64,000 nucleotides of DNA, taken from NCBI GenBank assembly GCA_037176845.1, contig JAYKXP010000030.1:248001-312000 (forward strand), in the 5' to 3' direction. This DNA comes from Paramarasmius palmivorus. Its lineage: Eukaryota; Basidiomycota; Agaricomycetes; Agaricales; Marasmiaceae. Positions 26,177 to 37,167 of the stretch are shown here, piece after piece. Numbering within the stretch: position 1 is the first letter of the stretch; each line of letters starts with the position of its first letter. The notes below the pieces were generated by a model. That model did not search any database. It worked only from the letters and a program-made list of their open reading frames with translations, and had not been told where the DNA came from. Position numbers and translations under genes: made by a program.

Positions 26177-26289
26177 ACTAAAATGTGCGAGTCATAAGGC
26201 TACTTCTCAAGTCAATATCCTAGTCATAATCACATAGCATGCGCATAAGATACAGTAGCCATAAAGAAGACCGCAGAACGAAGGCGAAA

Positions 26290-27458
26290 TCATTCAACGT
26301 CGTCAATCTTTCTCTTCTTCGTTCCACCTTCTGCATCCTCAGCATCAAACTTTCCTCCCTTGAGACCTTTCATCTTCCTCGTCTGCAGCTTGTTGATGTC
26401 TTGTTTACCAACGTGAACTCTTCCTCTGAGATCACCCATCTCATCGACCTCCAGATTCTTCCTCTTTTTACCCAAGCCCTTCTCGACATCCGTCTTCTTC
26501 AATTTGGGTCTCCTCAATGCTTGCTTGAGCATCTCTGGATCCGGATCGGTGTGCCGCCGAAGAACTAGGTCTATCGAAGGACCCATGTTATCTAGCTCTA
26601 CTCGCGGAATACGCGTACCAGACGAGAGGAGCTTGAGGGTATATGTCCGTATGTGAACTTTTGGTAGTGGGGTTGTCGACTCCGTCGATGCAGTGTTTAG
26701 CGTTGAGGGTGTTGGTGCACACGACACGCTAATAACATGCTCAATGCCTGCAAGACATAATGAAGGTACTTCTTCGCCGTTGAAAAAGCTCATCAGCATC
26801 GACTTGAGCTGGATGAAACGAGGATGTGTGTCAAAAAGTTCCGAAGCAAAGTGCATCAAGGGCTTATGTCCTGGCGTCGATTTTTTTGACTAAAAGGCGA
26901 CGATGAGAGGTCTTTCAAACACGAAGTTGTTGGTCTACACACCTTGATATCATTCAAACCAACGTAGTTTTCTACGCCGACTTCAATCATGTCCAGAACT
27001 CTCCCATCGTACATGCGAATAAAAGTAAGGCCGTTCGGCCGTTTTTTTGTACTCTGCCCAATGGCGAAAAGTGATGCATCGTTTTTTGAGGACCAGAACT
27101 CGAGTGACTGTATTGATTGGGATCCAGAGGCAGACGATGATGGGTCAAATGGGTGAATAACGTTCTTTTTCGAGAATGATATCGCATTTGGACGTTTCAA
27201 GGCCATCTGGGTATCATGTTAGTGAGTAAAAAAATGGCCAGGTCCTTAATTTCTTAGCGTACCAAATCCTTCATGACATTGTTTACGACCTCTCCAGTAT
27301 GTGTTCCTTTGACGAAAACTGCAGTTCTAGGGTCCTCGATCTCCTTAGGCTCTCGTGCTTCTAATGCACGTTTTGACCGTGCATTCTTGGGTTTTCTAAA
27401 CTTTTATCAGAAGGGAGAAACTTTCAATCTGTAGGGAGACGTACATCGTTCGCAACAT
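26290..27458 (-). CDS. RPF2: ribosome biogenesis protein Rpf2 (Brix domain)
   Basis: Rpf2 with Rrs1 brings 5S RNP into the pre-60S particle in the nucleolus. The first exon is tiny: ATG at 27456-27458, MLRT, then an intron to KPKNARSKRALEAREPKE. Next comes the Brix opening DPRTAVFVKGTHTGEVV, and after another intron MALKRPNAISFSKKNVIHPF, LEFWSSKNDASLFAIG and STKKRPNGLTFIRMYD. A last intron leads to LMHFASELFDTHPRF and the lysine-rich tail ending KKRKIDDVE at 26290. Motif order and length (~330 residues) match Rpf2 rather than other Brix proteins (Brx1, Imp4, Rpf1, Ssf1). Confidence 0.93.
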
Positions 27459-27864
27459 CTTTGTGATGAAAAGGAAAAATTAGACGCTCAGTACACCGAG
27501 GTGCTCCGAGCCCCACATTTCTCTCACGTCCGATGTCTGCAACGAGCTTGTTATGAATGGTTTAGGGTGATATTACACCAAATATAATCGTTACATATTG
27601 CATAAGTACATCGCAGGGTAAGTACGGCAAGCAGGGGAAAAAGGACAGACAACGAAATGCAAGTGATAGAGTGCGACTTCCTAATGCAAGAGGAAATGAA
27701 AATTGCTACATAGGTCAACGTGGACAACAGAACACTAAAAGAGTATAGAAAATGCGTAAAGACGTAAATAAATCGATAATCCATATCGACCTTTGCAGCA
27801 AGCAATACTAGAATAAGTCCCAACAGATCCGCATCAAAGATAAAAAAACACAGGTTTAACACCA
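27459..27864. other. intergenic, RPF2 upstream / membrane gene 3' end
   Basis: Contains the short promoter of RPF2 and the 3' UTR of the large membrane protein gene, both on the minus strand. The ORF at 27551-27865 in this interval has no recognisable motif and is probably 3' UTR. Confidence 0.35.
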
Positions 27865-30493
27865 CTACTCTCGCTGAGGTGGTGGCATATCCGGAATAAG
27901 CAGATGCATCATCTGCTTCCCACCTCCCAGACTTCCTAGACTATCCTTGTGTAACAGCTCATGCTGCTTATACACGTTCATCTGCCCTTCGCTCACACCT
28001 TCTACGTGACTCTTGTGCTTGCCCTCGCTACCACGAAGCGTCGTTGATGTTTCGTACGTCGAAGACGGTGATACCGGAGATGTTGGGGAAGCTGGAGAAG
28101 GAATTGATGTCGCCGAAGAGTTGTTCGCGGTAGTTGCTGAGTGGGGTGCGGTGGCGAAATACGAGGGATCGTCAAGGGAATACGAAGGAACTGGTTTCCG
28201 GGGTGTACGTCTCGTTCTCCCGAAAGTGTTATCGTTCGAGGTTTGAGGTTGGCTTGCTGTCGCCTGCATAGGAACTGCTTGGGTCGACATGTCGAGTAAC
28301 TCTGTCGAAGGGTCCTGCATTGATTTGGACCTATGCTTCCGACTGCTTCCACTGGACGATGATGAGAATGTCAGGAGTGAGTCGTTTCGAGGCGTCTCGG
28401 GCACGCTTTGTGGTGTTGAAGAATGAGGAAGAGGGTTATTAGGATGATACATGCTGAGCATTGTCTGGGCCCTTTCTCGCTCAATTCTTTGGGGATCGCG
28501 GTCCCGGAAGGCAGAGTACGAATGTGACTGAGTTCTTGCACGTTCACGTTCGAAGGTACTGCTGCTACTGTCTTCAGGGGTGTGCATTCGGTTATTGCGG
28601 GAGTTTCGTCGGCTAGGAATGTCCGAGCTAGGAGAGGAATGGCCTGCAACGGCACCAGCTGAACTCCTCGATGAGTCATAATGAAGGTGCGAAGAAGGGA
28701 CGGGAGAAGGCGAAGGCGCGATAGATGATGGCTCGTAGGCAATTGGAATGACGCCCATCATTCCAATACTATCTCTGTGAGAGCGTGTGGTACCGTGCAA
28801 GCCATAAACCACACTATCAGAATCATTCGTCACTGTTTCTGGATCTGAGAATGGCGAGCGGAAGACAGGAAGCCCACGGGAGGAGGAGGTAAGGTCTCGG
28901 TCACGAACTGAGGATCCGGCAGAGCTACCTCCAGCCGAAATCGGTGACAGTGGGACGCCAGTGTGCCCTCTCTCGTCATAGGGGTTGTAACTATACTCTT
29001 CTTCGGTACCATGGAACGCTGAACTACTCGTCATGGTCGAAGTAGCACTGAGCATTCCACCGATCGACTCGCTGTGAGAGTTGTGTCGAGAATTGGACCC
29101 ATAGTATGGTTTTTTTGTCTTTGATTTTTTATTCGCAGGTGGCGACGAAGGAGACGCCTTTTTGGCACCAAAGAATCCAGCCACACTTCCCACGACGCCC
29201 AAACTAGCTGGGGTACCACTCGAGGCAGCGGCAGTGTTGACTGTGGGCGAGCCGCCGCTCTTGGTCCGGGACCGTGGCTGGCCATCATGAGCGAAGCCTG
29301 CACCAGCGAGCGCAAGACCCGACTTCGCAGCTCCACTATCACTCCCAAATGTCTTCTGACCAACAGCTGACTGGGAAGTAAAATCGCTGCCAGCACCATC
29401 ACCACGCGCACCGGTGGTTTTGTCTTTGTCATTGAAAGATCCCGATCCGAGTTTTCCCCAGGCACCCAAAAATCCCGGTTTAGCGCCTTTGATCTGACCT
29501 CCTTCACCGCCGCGAGCGGTGGAAGCAGAAACGCCGGCCTTATTACGCCGACATCTCATGCATAAAAATACCGCAGCAACGACAGCAAGCAGGGCTACAC
29601 CGCCTACAACTCCACCGGCGATAGCACCTGTGTTCACGTGTGACTGTGCAGCTCCTACTGGAGCAGAAGTGTTTTCCGACCCATCTCCGCTTGTAGTGGG
29701 GCTTCCGGTGGGTGCGGAGGTAGATGACGAACCAGGTGAGGAGATAATACAAGATACGTCGGTGCCATTCTGCACGAAGAAGGGACTTGAACCAGTTGAA
29801 AATGAAGGCGAACGGTTGGGGTCGGTGAAAGTAGCAATGCACCTATACCACCCTTGAGGTACGTTGACTTTGGGCCAGCTGAACGCCGATGACTTGGGGT
29901 TTACAGATGAGGCAATTGTCGACACTGTAAATCCTGCATCCGAAGGCTCTGCTCGAGCTGCTCTTGTGCGCGCACCTCCAACGCCACCGCCAGGAATGGG
30001 CGGGTCATCATTGGTGAATGTATTACTAGGTGAGGCGCCAGTAGCGCTCGATGAAGGAGGGGGATCCTGCGTCACTCCAATGTTGGTGATAGTAAAATCG
30101 ATGGGTGCCACCGGACCAGCGAACGTCCATCGAATTTGAGCTGGTTGGCACGTAGTAAGTGTATCGATGACCCCGAAGAACAGGACAGAGGACCCGCTAG
30201 GTTGGGCACTCGTAGATGAAGCTGTACTATCTGCGGATAGAATAAGATATCAACCTTGGCAATACATGATAGGAAGCACTACCTGGAGACAATGTGTTAG
30301 GAGGAAACTGTGCTGTTGTATCTGCGATTAAATGTATCAGCTTCTCGTTATAGCCGACGCAATGATATTACATACCTTGACGAGCGAAATGACCCCCACG
30401 TACGTTAAATTCTCGACGAATGCCCTCCATTGAACCCGCCATAGTCAAGGGAGGCAGCAAAGCTGCCAGAATGAGCGACCAAGTCGACACCAT
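27865..30493 (-). CDS. Ser/Thr-rich single-pass surface membrane protein
   Basis: The start at 30491-30493 gives MVSTWSLILAALLPPLTMAGS, a signal peptide. Two small exons precede a long last exon. The ectodomain has LTTCQPAQIRWTFAGP and, later, PQGWYRCIATFTDPN and FFVQNGTDVSCI. This looks like the Ig-like surface module (Kre9/Knh-like) frequent in agaric membrane proteins. A Ser/Thr/Gly linker precedes one membrane helix, GAIAGGVVGGVALLAVVAAV, followed by CMRCRRNK as a stop-transfer. The cytosolic tail of ~550 residues is Ser/Pro-rich and disordered. The layout resembles cell-wall stress sensors, but no WSC domain is present, so function is unknown. Confidence 0.75.
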
Positions 30494-31062
30494 CTTGACC
30501 CGAACTAGTCCCAACCGACCTGGCCCGCTGATATCGTAGATTGAGCTTGCTGAAGATGCTGACAAAGAGATAATACATACTGGACGGAGACCCAGAGATT
30601 GGAGTGGAAAGGCAGAGAAAGTCTTCTGCCCACTGCAATTTTGAGGAGGATGATGATGGTGAGAGGAAAAGAAGACTCTGGGTTCCAATTAAAATTGTCG
30701 CAACCATCACATGCACTGCCGAGAGCGAAGTATCTCAACATTCGGCGAAAATTCTCGTTGTCGACCTCTTTTATTATTCTTTTCGCTTCATCATGATAGA
30801 ACCCAGTCTATTTGCTATCAATACGTGTCATCTCAATAGTCGCGTTGAATTCCACTAGGTCGCTAAGAGTAAGTAGCTGGACTTAGCGAACTTAGCGAAG
30901 TACCTATCTATGTATCTATCTCTGTTTTCTTTGCCGAATCATCCATCATCAGTGTCAGCCTGTGATTCGTGTTGGATTTGTGCGACAGGCAGATTGCGGA
31001 AAGTGTGTGCTTTTTTTATCTTTGGAAGGCAATATCTTACCTACGATTGCACTTGAGCAGCA
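30494..31062. promoter_or_regulatory. divergent upstream region
   Basis: Lies between the surface membrane protein gene (minus) and the intact F-box gene (plus). Short TATC-type repeats occur near 30900. No specific element was assigned. Confidence 0.3.
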
Positions 31063-32730
31063 ATGTCGGTTAACGTTGGTGTTCCCCAGTGTCCTACGTG
31101 TGGTGTTCGAAACATCCAGAAAAACGACTTCCAGCCTTCGAAGGTTCCTGATAGCGGAGATATTATGCACCTTCTGTTTACCAATACACCTCCCCCGTCA
31201 GAACGAGTTTCAACTATTCGCCAATGCATCGAGGAAAACGTAGAAGCATATCGTATCATCGAAGAAGAGATCAGACGTACGCAGGAGTATCTGCGCAGCT
31301 TAGAGGACAAGAAAGAAAGCCTTCACCTACACGTCCAGAACCAAAAGTCGATGGTCAACCCCGTTAGACGAGTGCCTGGGGATATATGGGCACAGGTTTT
31401 CTCTCATTGTGTTGATCCCGATCCATTCCTAGAGGTAATGGACTTCTGTGAGTCCACTTCGTTGCGTAACGTGCAGTGGGTACTCAGCCATACCTGCTCT
31501 CGGTGGAGAAACCTATCTTTATCCATGTCATCCCTCTGGAACGTGGTGCAAGTGAAGCTTGAACCTAAAAATCATGCCTTCTGTGGTTCAGCCATCCTCC
31601 TTGGCCATCAGCTTCGCCGTTCCGGAACTAGACCTTTGACCGTCTTCATAGACGCTTTACGCGTTCATAACAATAACGTTCCATCGCTGTCCCGACACTC
31701 TCTTCTCGGGATACTTTCGCTCCACTCCGAACGTTGGAAGTATCTACGCGTCGATGGTGTCGAAACACACCAAGTTCAGGCGTTCTTCACGCCCATTAAA
31801 CCATCGCTCCCTATACTTCATACACTCGTCCTACGGCATTTGCCAATTACGAGTGCCTCGGAGGTTGTTTGCGATATTTTCGCGAACGCACCAGCATTGC
31901 GTTACGTTTCACTCTACGATTACGCCGCCGAGCCCTTGCAGTCGATCGTACTTCCCTACTCCCAACTCGAGCGCCTTACCCTTGATGTCTGCGTTGATAC
32001 ACGTTTTCGTGTCAGGGACGCCCTGGCAATCTTACGCCAAGCCGCCCCGACTATCCTCTCCTTTGTCATAGGCTATCACTTCGGTGTGGACTCAAACCCA
32101 GGATCGCTGGTCGAGCTTCCGCACCTGGATAACTTGGTTGTATCCTGGGGGCTACCGGGGATGGTTGACCAAGAGGAAGATGCTCTCCGAGGAGTTCAAC
32201 AACTTCTCGGACATCTCGTTCTCCCCGAGTTAATCTACTTTGTGGACCTGGGAAATACATTGGGGGATACGACATCTCTGGATATATGGACCATTTCTTC
32301 CTTATTCGAACGTTCCAAGTGTCCGCTATATCTTCTTACCCTACATATCTGGGTGGATGACGAAGAGCTTGTACGGTTCATGCGGACCATCCCGTCTACG
32401 CTCACACATTTGAACCTCACCAGGACCATGGCGGATGACGGGCGCAGTTTCACAGACGAATTCGTATCCGCGCTTCAATGGAGGGACAACGAGGATACGA
32501 ACCTCTTCCCAGGCCTGGAGAGTCTCACGCTCAAAGGAGACATGTCGTTTGATGCTGCAATATTTGTCAACATGGTCGAGTCCCGATGGGTGGCAGAGAG
32601 TGTGTGCGACCTGGAACGCGTGGAACTCGACTGCGAAGCGAGACCGTCCAATATTGTTGCTTTTGACCGCTTCACTACGGACTGGAACCTGACATATGGC
32701 CGTGCTATTGATTGGAGGTTCGACGCTTGA
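31063..32730 (+). CDS. F-box protein, intact single-exon copy
   Basis: An uninterrupted 555-codon frame. The N-terminus carries a possible zinc pair, CPTCGVRN. Residues ~55-100 form a coiled coil (EEIRRTQEYLRSLEDKKESL). The F-box follows: NPVRRVPGDIWAQVFSHC and HTCSRWRNLSLSMSSLW. The remaining ~370 residues form a leucine-rich C-terminal region without clean repeats, ending RAIDWRFDA. It would link Skp1/cullin to an unknown substrate. It is the intact relative of the frameshifted copy at 23265-24945 and of the transposon-split relic at 43340-50110, and is followed on the same strand by the membrane protein gene at 33202. Confidence 0.85.
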   Translation: MSVNVGVPQCPTCGVRNIQKNDFQPSKVPDSGDIMHLLFTNTPPPSERVSTIRQCIEENVEAYRIIEEEIRRTQEYLRSLEDKKESLHLHVQNQKSMVNPVRRVPGDIWAQVFSHCVDPDPFLEVMDFCESTSLRNVQWVLSHTCSRWRNLSLSMSSLWNVVQVKLEPKNHAFCGSAILLGHQLRRSGTRPLTVFIDALRVHNNNVPSLSRHSLLGILSLHSERWKYLRVDGVETHQVQAFFTPIKPSLPILHTLVLRHLPITSASEVVCDIFANAPALRYVSLYDYAAEPLQSIVLPYSQLERLTLDVCVDTRFRVRDALAILRQAAPTILSFVIGYHFGVDSNPGSLVELPHLDNLVVSWGLPGMVDQEEDALRGVQQLLGHLVLPELIYFVDLGNTLGDTTSLDIWTISSLFERSKCPLYLLTLHIWVDDEELVRFMRTIPSTLTHLNLTRTMADDGRSFTDEFVSALQWRDNEDTNLFPGLESLTLKGDMSFDAAIFVNMVESRWVAESVCDLERVELDCEARPSNIVAFDRFTTDWNLTYGRAIDWRFDA

Positions 32731-33201
32731 TTGTGTAAAGTATGCTCAAATGTATTGGTTCACACTCCAACAGAGTTCAACAGCTCCCTCGAGCGCTTGA
32801 CTACAGGTCTAGTGTCAGTTGACCAAGCATGCTGCCTGACGCTCCTAGCACGCCACTAGGTATTCAATTAGTATGTCAGCACTGTTTCAGTGCTAACGGA
32901 ACGTGATCGTCTGCTTGGACATTGATACAACCGCATTTGGTAGGAACCCTGCCCACTACAAACCGAACAACCTTATTCAGGATGATCACTACTCAAGATG
33001 GTAATACTCACGTAGATATCACACGAATGCCGAACGCTAAGCCTCCCCGGGATTTCAATAGCTTTCTCCCTGCTGAATGTCACCACTCACCTCCCACGGC
33101 CGTCGCCACTACACTAGTTAGGTCTTTAACGTTCTCCGTTTTTGCTGATATATAAGGTACACGGCAAAGATCGATTTCTCATATAATATCCCTTCACGAC
33201 A
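32731..33201. promoter_or_regulatory. intergenic region with promoter shared by the duplicated membrane genes
   Basis: The last ~150 nt resemble the sequence upstream of the second membrane gene copy: shared blocks include GATCACTAC, CCGTCGCCAC, AACGTTCTCCG and TATATAAGG. The rest shows no feature. Confidence 0.5.
33149..33156 (+). promoter_or_regulatory. TATA box
   Basis: TATATAAG lies 46 nt upstream of the ATG at 33202. The same element at the same distance precedes the inverted duplicate at 42856, which supports it as functional. Confidence 0.65.
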
Positions 33202-34380
33202 ATGGGAGAAAACAGTACCTCTATCATCGGAACAGATACACAACCAGATAACGGGGATCTACCATATCCATTGGCCTCCTATATCACAGTCGGAACTCTG
33301 GGGGTACAGTCTTACAACATCTCGGTGAGAATCATAGTGCTGATCTTCGCTCCCAGATGTTTCTGTGGGACGTTATGGTCCATCTATCGACCGAATACGA
33401 GCTACTGTTGAAACAGAAGATCAGACTGTTGACCCTGGTCTACTTTTGGGCCAGGTGACAGTGACTTCACCGTTCGGGTTTGTTTCCATTCTAATTGCCA
33501 TACCTACACAGATGGAACACTCTTGTTGTTCTTGTGTCGTTCTCAGTGCTCTTCAGTGAGTTCACGGGTCGACATATTGCCTCAGACAAGCTAATCAATA
33601 ACATTTTACAGCGGCACCTCTTGGCGAATATTGCCCTGTCGTGGCCAAGCTCGCGCTCGTCGCAATACCCCCGTTGATATCCGCTACATCTTTCCTCATT
33701 TTTCTTCGCGTACGTGCATTCTATGCGGACAACAGAATCGCCATGATTGCCTTGTTTCTATCCTTACTGGTGGTCATCGGCACATCGGCGCTTATGCCAT
33801 TGGTAGGCGACGGCGAGAAGATATACCCCAACACCCCATATTGCAAGATTACCGGAAGAAAGGGACAATATATTGGGGCAGTGATAGGCGTTGAATTCCT
33901 TTACAACCTCGCCGCTTTCCTGGCCATCTCGGCCAAACTTATGTCTCAAACGACTGAAGAGGCAAGCCCTACCAACATGTCAAAACTCAGCCGATTTCTG
34001 CGCGGAAAGCGTTTACTAGGTCTCTCTAGAACGCTTTGGCAAGACGGTCAGAGATTCATCTTGTGAGTCACTCTGCAACATTGCGTTTTGATACCCCTTT
34101 GTTGAAACAGATTCAAATTGCTAGGGTTTTCCTTGTGACGACACTGATCAATATTGGTATCTTATCTGCTGTTCGTCTACCAGAGGCCTACGGATGTGCC
34201 CTGGGAACGATACATATCGCTCTTGACAATAGCATGAGTAGCTATTTGATTCGCAGTATCAGGACAACGGCACTACGGCAGGATTTGAATCTCCCGACTA
34301 CCTTGGACTTGCGCACGCAACCCAATGTAGTGGTCGTCGAACCTGGAGGTAATAGACATACTGAAGAGACACCTCGATAA
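33202..34380 (+). CDS. multi-pass membrane protein, DUF6533-like, copy 1
   Basis: At least five exons: MGENSTSIIGTDTQPD...YITVGTLG; then MFLWDVMVHLSTEYELLL to VYFWAR; then WNTLVVLVSFSVLFS; then AAPLGEYCPVVAKLALVAIPP to WQDGQRFIL; then IQIARVFLVTTLIN to the stop at 34378-34380. All joins use short GT-AG introns. The DUF6533-like N-terminal block (LSxEYxLLxKxKIRxxTxxYFxxR) precedes about six hydrophobic helices. It is a large, agaric-specific family whose function is unknown; a receptor-like role is sometimes guessed from the 7-helix topology. An inverted duplicate, broken by a transposon, lies at 40227-42856. Confidence 0.75.
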
Positions 34381-34923
34381 TTATCTGCTCGTAGAGATTC
34401 CACGCATCTTTTTATTTTTTATTTTGGGTTTCAGGACGAATTCTGGGCTACAGAATGTCCCAAGGCATCGATAGTATGTGTATATATATTCCTGTACTTT
34501 TAAGACCACAATGTATCATAACAGCTTGTACTAAGTGCCTGCGACCATGTCGGATCGTCAATTTCAACGCCGGACTCACTCTTGAAGCTTATAGCTTGAA
34601 GACTTAGTGTTTAATTGTATATGCTATTCGTCGACTCGTAAGAAACGACAGTAATGTAGCACAAATGCAACGTATGGTCAATTGAGTAGATCGTGAATGA
34701 AATGCTGCTTAGATGAGGTAGTACAACGAGATGCGTGATGAAGAGAGATGTGCAGAAGGTTTCGCGGAAGTGCGGTATCGGCAAAGGAATGATGTTGGGA
34801 AGGGGATGAGGAAGAGCACGAAGGGATAAAAGGAGGGACATAAATTAAGTATAAGCAGTGTCTGTATGAAGGAATGCAACTATAGATGAAAGATGACATT
34901 AAGATCCGAAAGAAACTGGTCAA
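34381..34923. other. convergent 3' intergenic region
   Basis: Lies between the stop codons of the membrane gene (plus) and the cyclin gene (minus), so two 3' UTRs. Short ORFs here have no recognisable content. Confidence 0.35.
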
Positions 34924-36803
34924 TTAGTCTGCGTCAGCTTCCTCAGCCTCAGCAGTCAACTTTGCTATCCGTGCTTCGACAATGTCAGCTTTGATAACCG
35001 GGAGCATTTCTACGAGGTCGACTTCGGCGCCTCCGGCGAACCGGCTCAAGGCCCACTTGCGAACGAACACACTGCACTAGAAAACAAAGTACCTCAGTAC
35101 TAGCACTACAAGAAGCTAGAGCTCAACTCACCTTCATATACTTTTTTGAAGCATACTTCCTGTAAAGCGTCTCCGACTGCCCTTCTCCAAGAACGTAGTT
35201 CAACATAGCATTTGCAATGGGAACAATCTCACGTTCTTTATAGGTCGTATAATGAACTAGATTAGCATTCTAAAATGGGAAACGTCAACTACAATTCAAA
35301 GATAGAATAATGGATACGTACCCAGTCCTCACGACCAAGCATCAGTCGAGCAAACCATAAGCTGGCAGCTGCAAGCAAGGACGGAGGCGTAGCCACAAGG
35401 TCCTTAAGGAAGCTTGCTACTTCCAGGAGGTACTTTGCAATCGTACGTGCCTGTGGCTCAAGATTATCTGCCTTGCTTCCCCTTCGCAGCCAAGTCATGG
35501 GTCCCGGCGAGCTCAAATCATAGCCAATCGTCTTCAAGACGTATCGCTCTGCCTTGCAGATTTCTTCGGACGTGTAAGTCTCGCCCGTAAGCCTGACTAG
35601 TTCTTGTACTGAGGGGCTGACGCCTTCCTCGAACTTGACGGCGACACAAAAACATGATACACCGACGAGCTGAAGTTTTTGAAGGGATATCGTAGGTCGG
35701 AGAGAGAGGAAGCGGTCAAACAGGTTGACGGTGAGGAAGAAAGACTCGGGAAGGAAGTTGTAGCGTGCGTGGATCTGAACAATCCAATCTAACAAGATTT
35801 CGCGTGCATCCCAGCTCAATTCTGCATGGAATCGCATATAGTCAGCAACGGGAAGGGTTTTTTGCTGCAAGAGCGGATGAGTATCGTGATACATCTAAAA
35901 GACCAAAGAATTACCTCTCGTTCCTTGAGATATGCAGTGATCTCATGAATGTACTCTGCCACCATGTAAGGATCATCCATGTCCTCTGCATCGAGATCAT
36001 CCCATAAGCCTGTGTCATCGTCCTCTTCCGCTGCTGCCAATTGCGTTGCAATATGCTCCTCGTCTAGACGTGAGCTATCGACGTGCGCGGGAGGCATGTC
36101 TTCTGAGACTGGCATAGCACTTGGGTCCTCTGACGGAGGCTCGGGTTCGGTGTGGCGCTTCTTGAAGACTCGGGGGCGCTCAGTGTCATCTTCAGTAATG
36201 GATGCGAGGGGCGCGGATGTTCCAGCCTTGCCATTGCCTTCGCGAGGTACAATGTGGAAGACGGGGAGGTCGGCTGACAGTAAAGATCTTGCAGACTCTT
36301 CTGTTGATGCGGATGCCTGTGCTTGTGTCGTCTCCTTCTTCGCACTTCGGGTAAGAACCTTCCGAAGAGGCTGCCTCGAACCAGCTTTGGCAGTAGTAGT
36401 GGTCCTCAAGACCCTCGTTGAAGTCGTAGCACTATTCTTCGAATCGTCGGCCTTCTCCTTCTCCTTGCCCTTTGCCGAACCAGCCGCCTTCTTCCCCTTG
36501 TTCACTTCGGTCACCTCTGCCAGCACTTCTCTCTTTCTCTTTCCAGCAGTCTTCTCGGTTGGTTGAGGTTCAACAGCTTTGGCTCTCGATGCAAATGTAG
36601 TGGCAGCTGATCTAGTTATTGGACCATCGGTGGCAGAAGCCTGTGCTTTCGCCCGTGTGGTGATTCGGGAAGGTCGTGCATTTGCGTTTTCGGTATCCTT
36701 GTTCATTCTAGTCATTGTCCGAGTCGTGCGACGAATCTTCAAGATATTAGAGAAGAATCACTGTCAAGAGATTCGGAACACTCACCGGAATATTGGACGA
36801 CAT
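34924..36803 (-). CDS. B-type (mitotic) cyclin
   Basis: Activates Cdk1 at G2/M. The start is in a small exon, ATG at 36801-36803 (MSSNIP), spliced to IRRTTRTMTRMNKD. About 280 residues of basic, disordered N-terminus carry RxxL destruction-box candidates (KREVLAE, RKVLTRS). The cyclin box begins ADYMRFHAELSWDAREILLDWIVQIH, then LPESFFLTVNLFDRFLS, KLQLVGVSCFCVAVKFEEG and ICKAERYVLKTIGYDLSSP. The cyclin C-terminal domain has PMTWLRRGSKAD and LLAAASLWFARLML, and the last exons end AEAEEADAD at 34924. A 50-nt intron joins LKERE to QKTLPVADYM. The MRxxxxWxxRxILxDW hallmark supports the B class. It lies between the two inverted membrane gene copies. Confidence 0.9.
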
Positions 36804-37167
36804 CTTGCAACCAACTCTTCTTCAGCTGAATATATAGAAATATACAAGGATGATGAAGCAGATACGAGGAATGATATTTGGGAGAGAAGGTTAATGTATA
36901 AGGGAGCAGTCACTGACTGAAGAGAGAAGATGGTTGAAGGTCCAATTCCAACCTCTGTCGTTGAATTTAACTTCAAATTTCAAGCTCTTGGACCAGTTGG
37001 TCACGCAACGCCAACAACATCAACAAACAATTTCGTGTTACGCGGACATCACGTGTCCGCTCCTCGAGGCATTTGATCCCAATTTGGACTACAAAGCAAG
37101 TCAAGCCGAAGAGTGTCGTGTATATGTATGATATCTCGTCAAAGCAATCGGTATGTTACGATACTGT
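36804..37167. promoter_or_regulatory. cyclin promoter region
   Basis: About 360 nt upstream of the cyclin gene and downstream of the PTEN gene, both on the minus strand. No specific site was assigned. Confidence 0.3.

Noticed and set aside
27551..27865. 104-codon hydrophobic minus-strand ORF
   Set aside because: It starts at the stop codon of the upstream membrane gene and has no signal or family motif; more likely 3' UTR.
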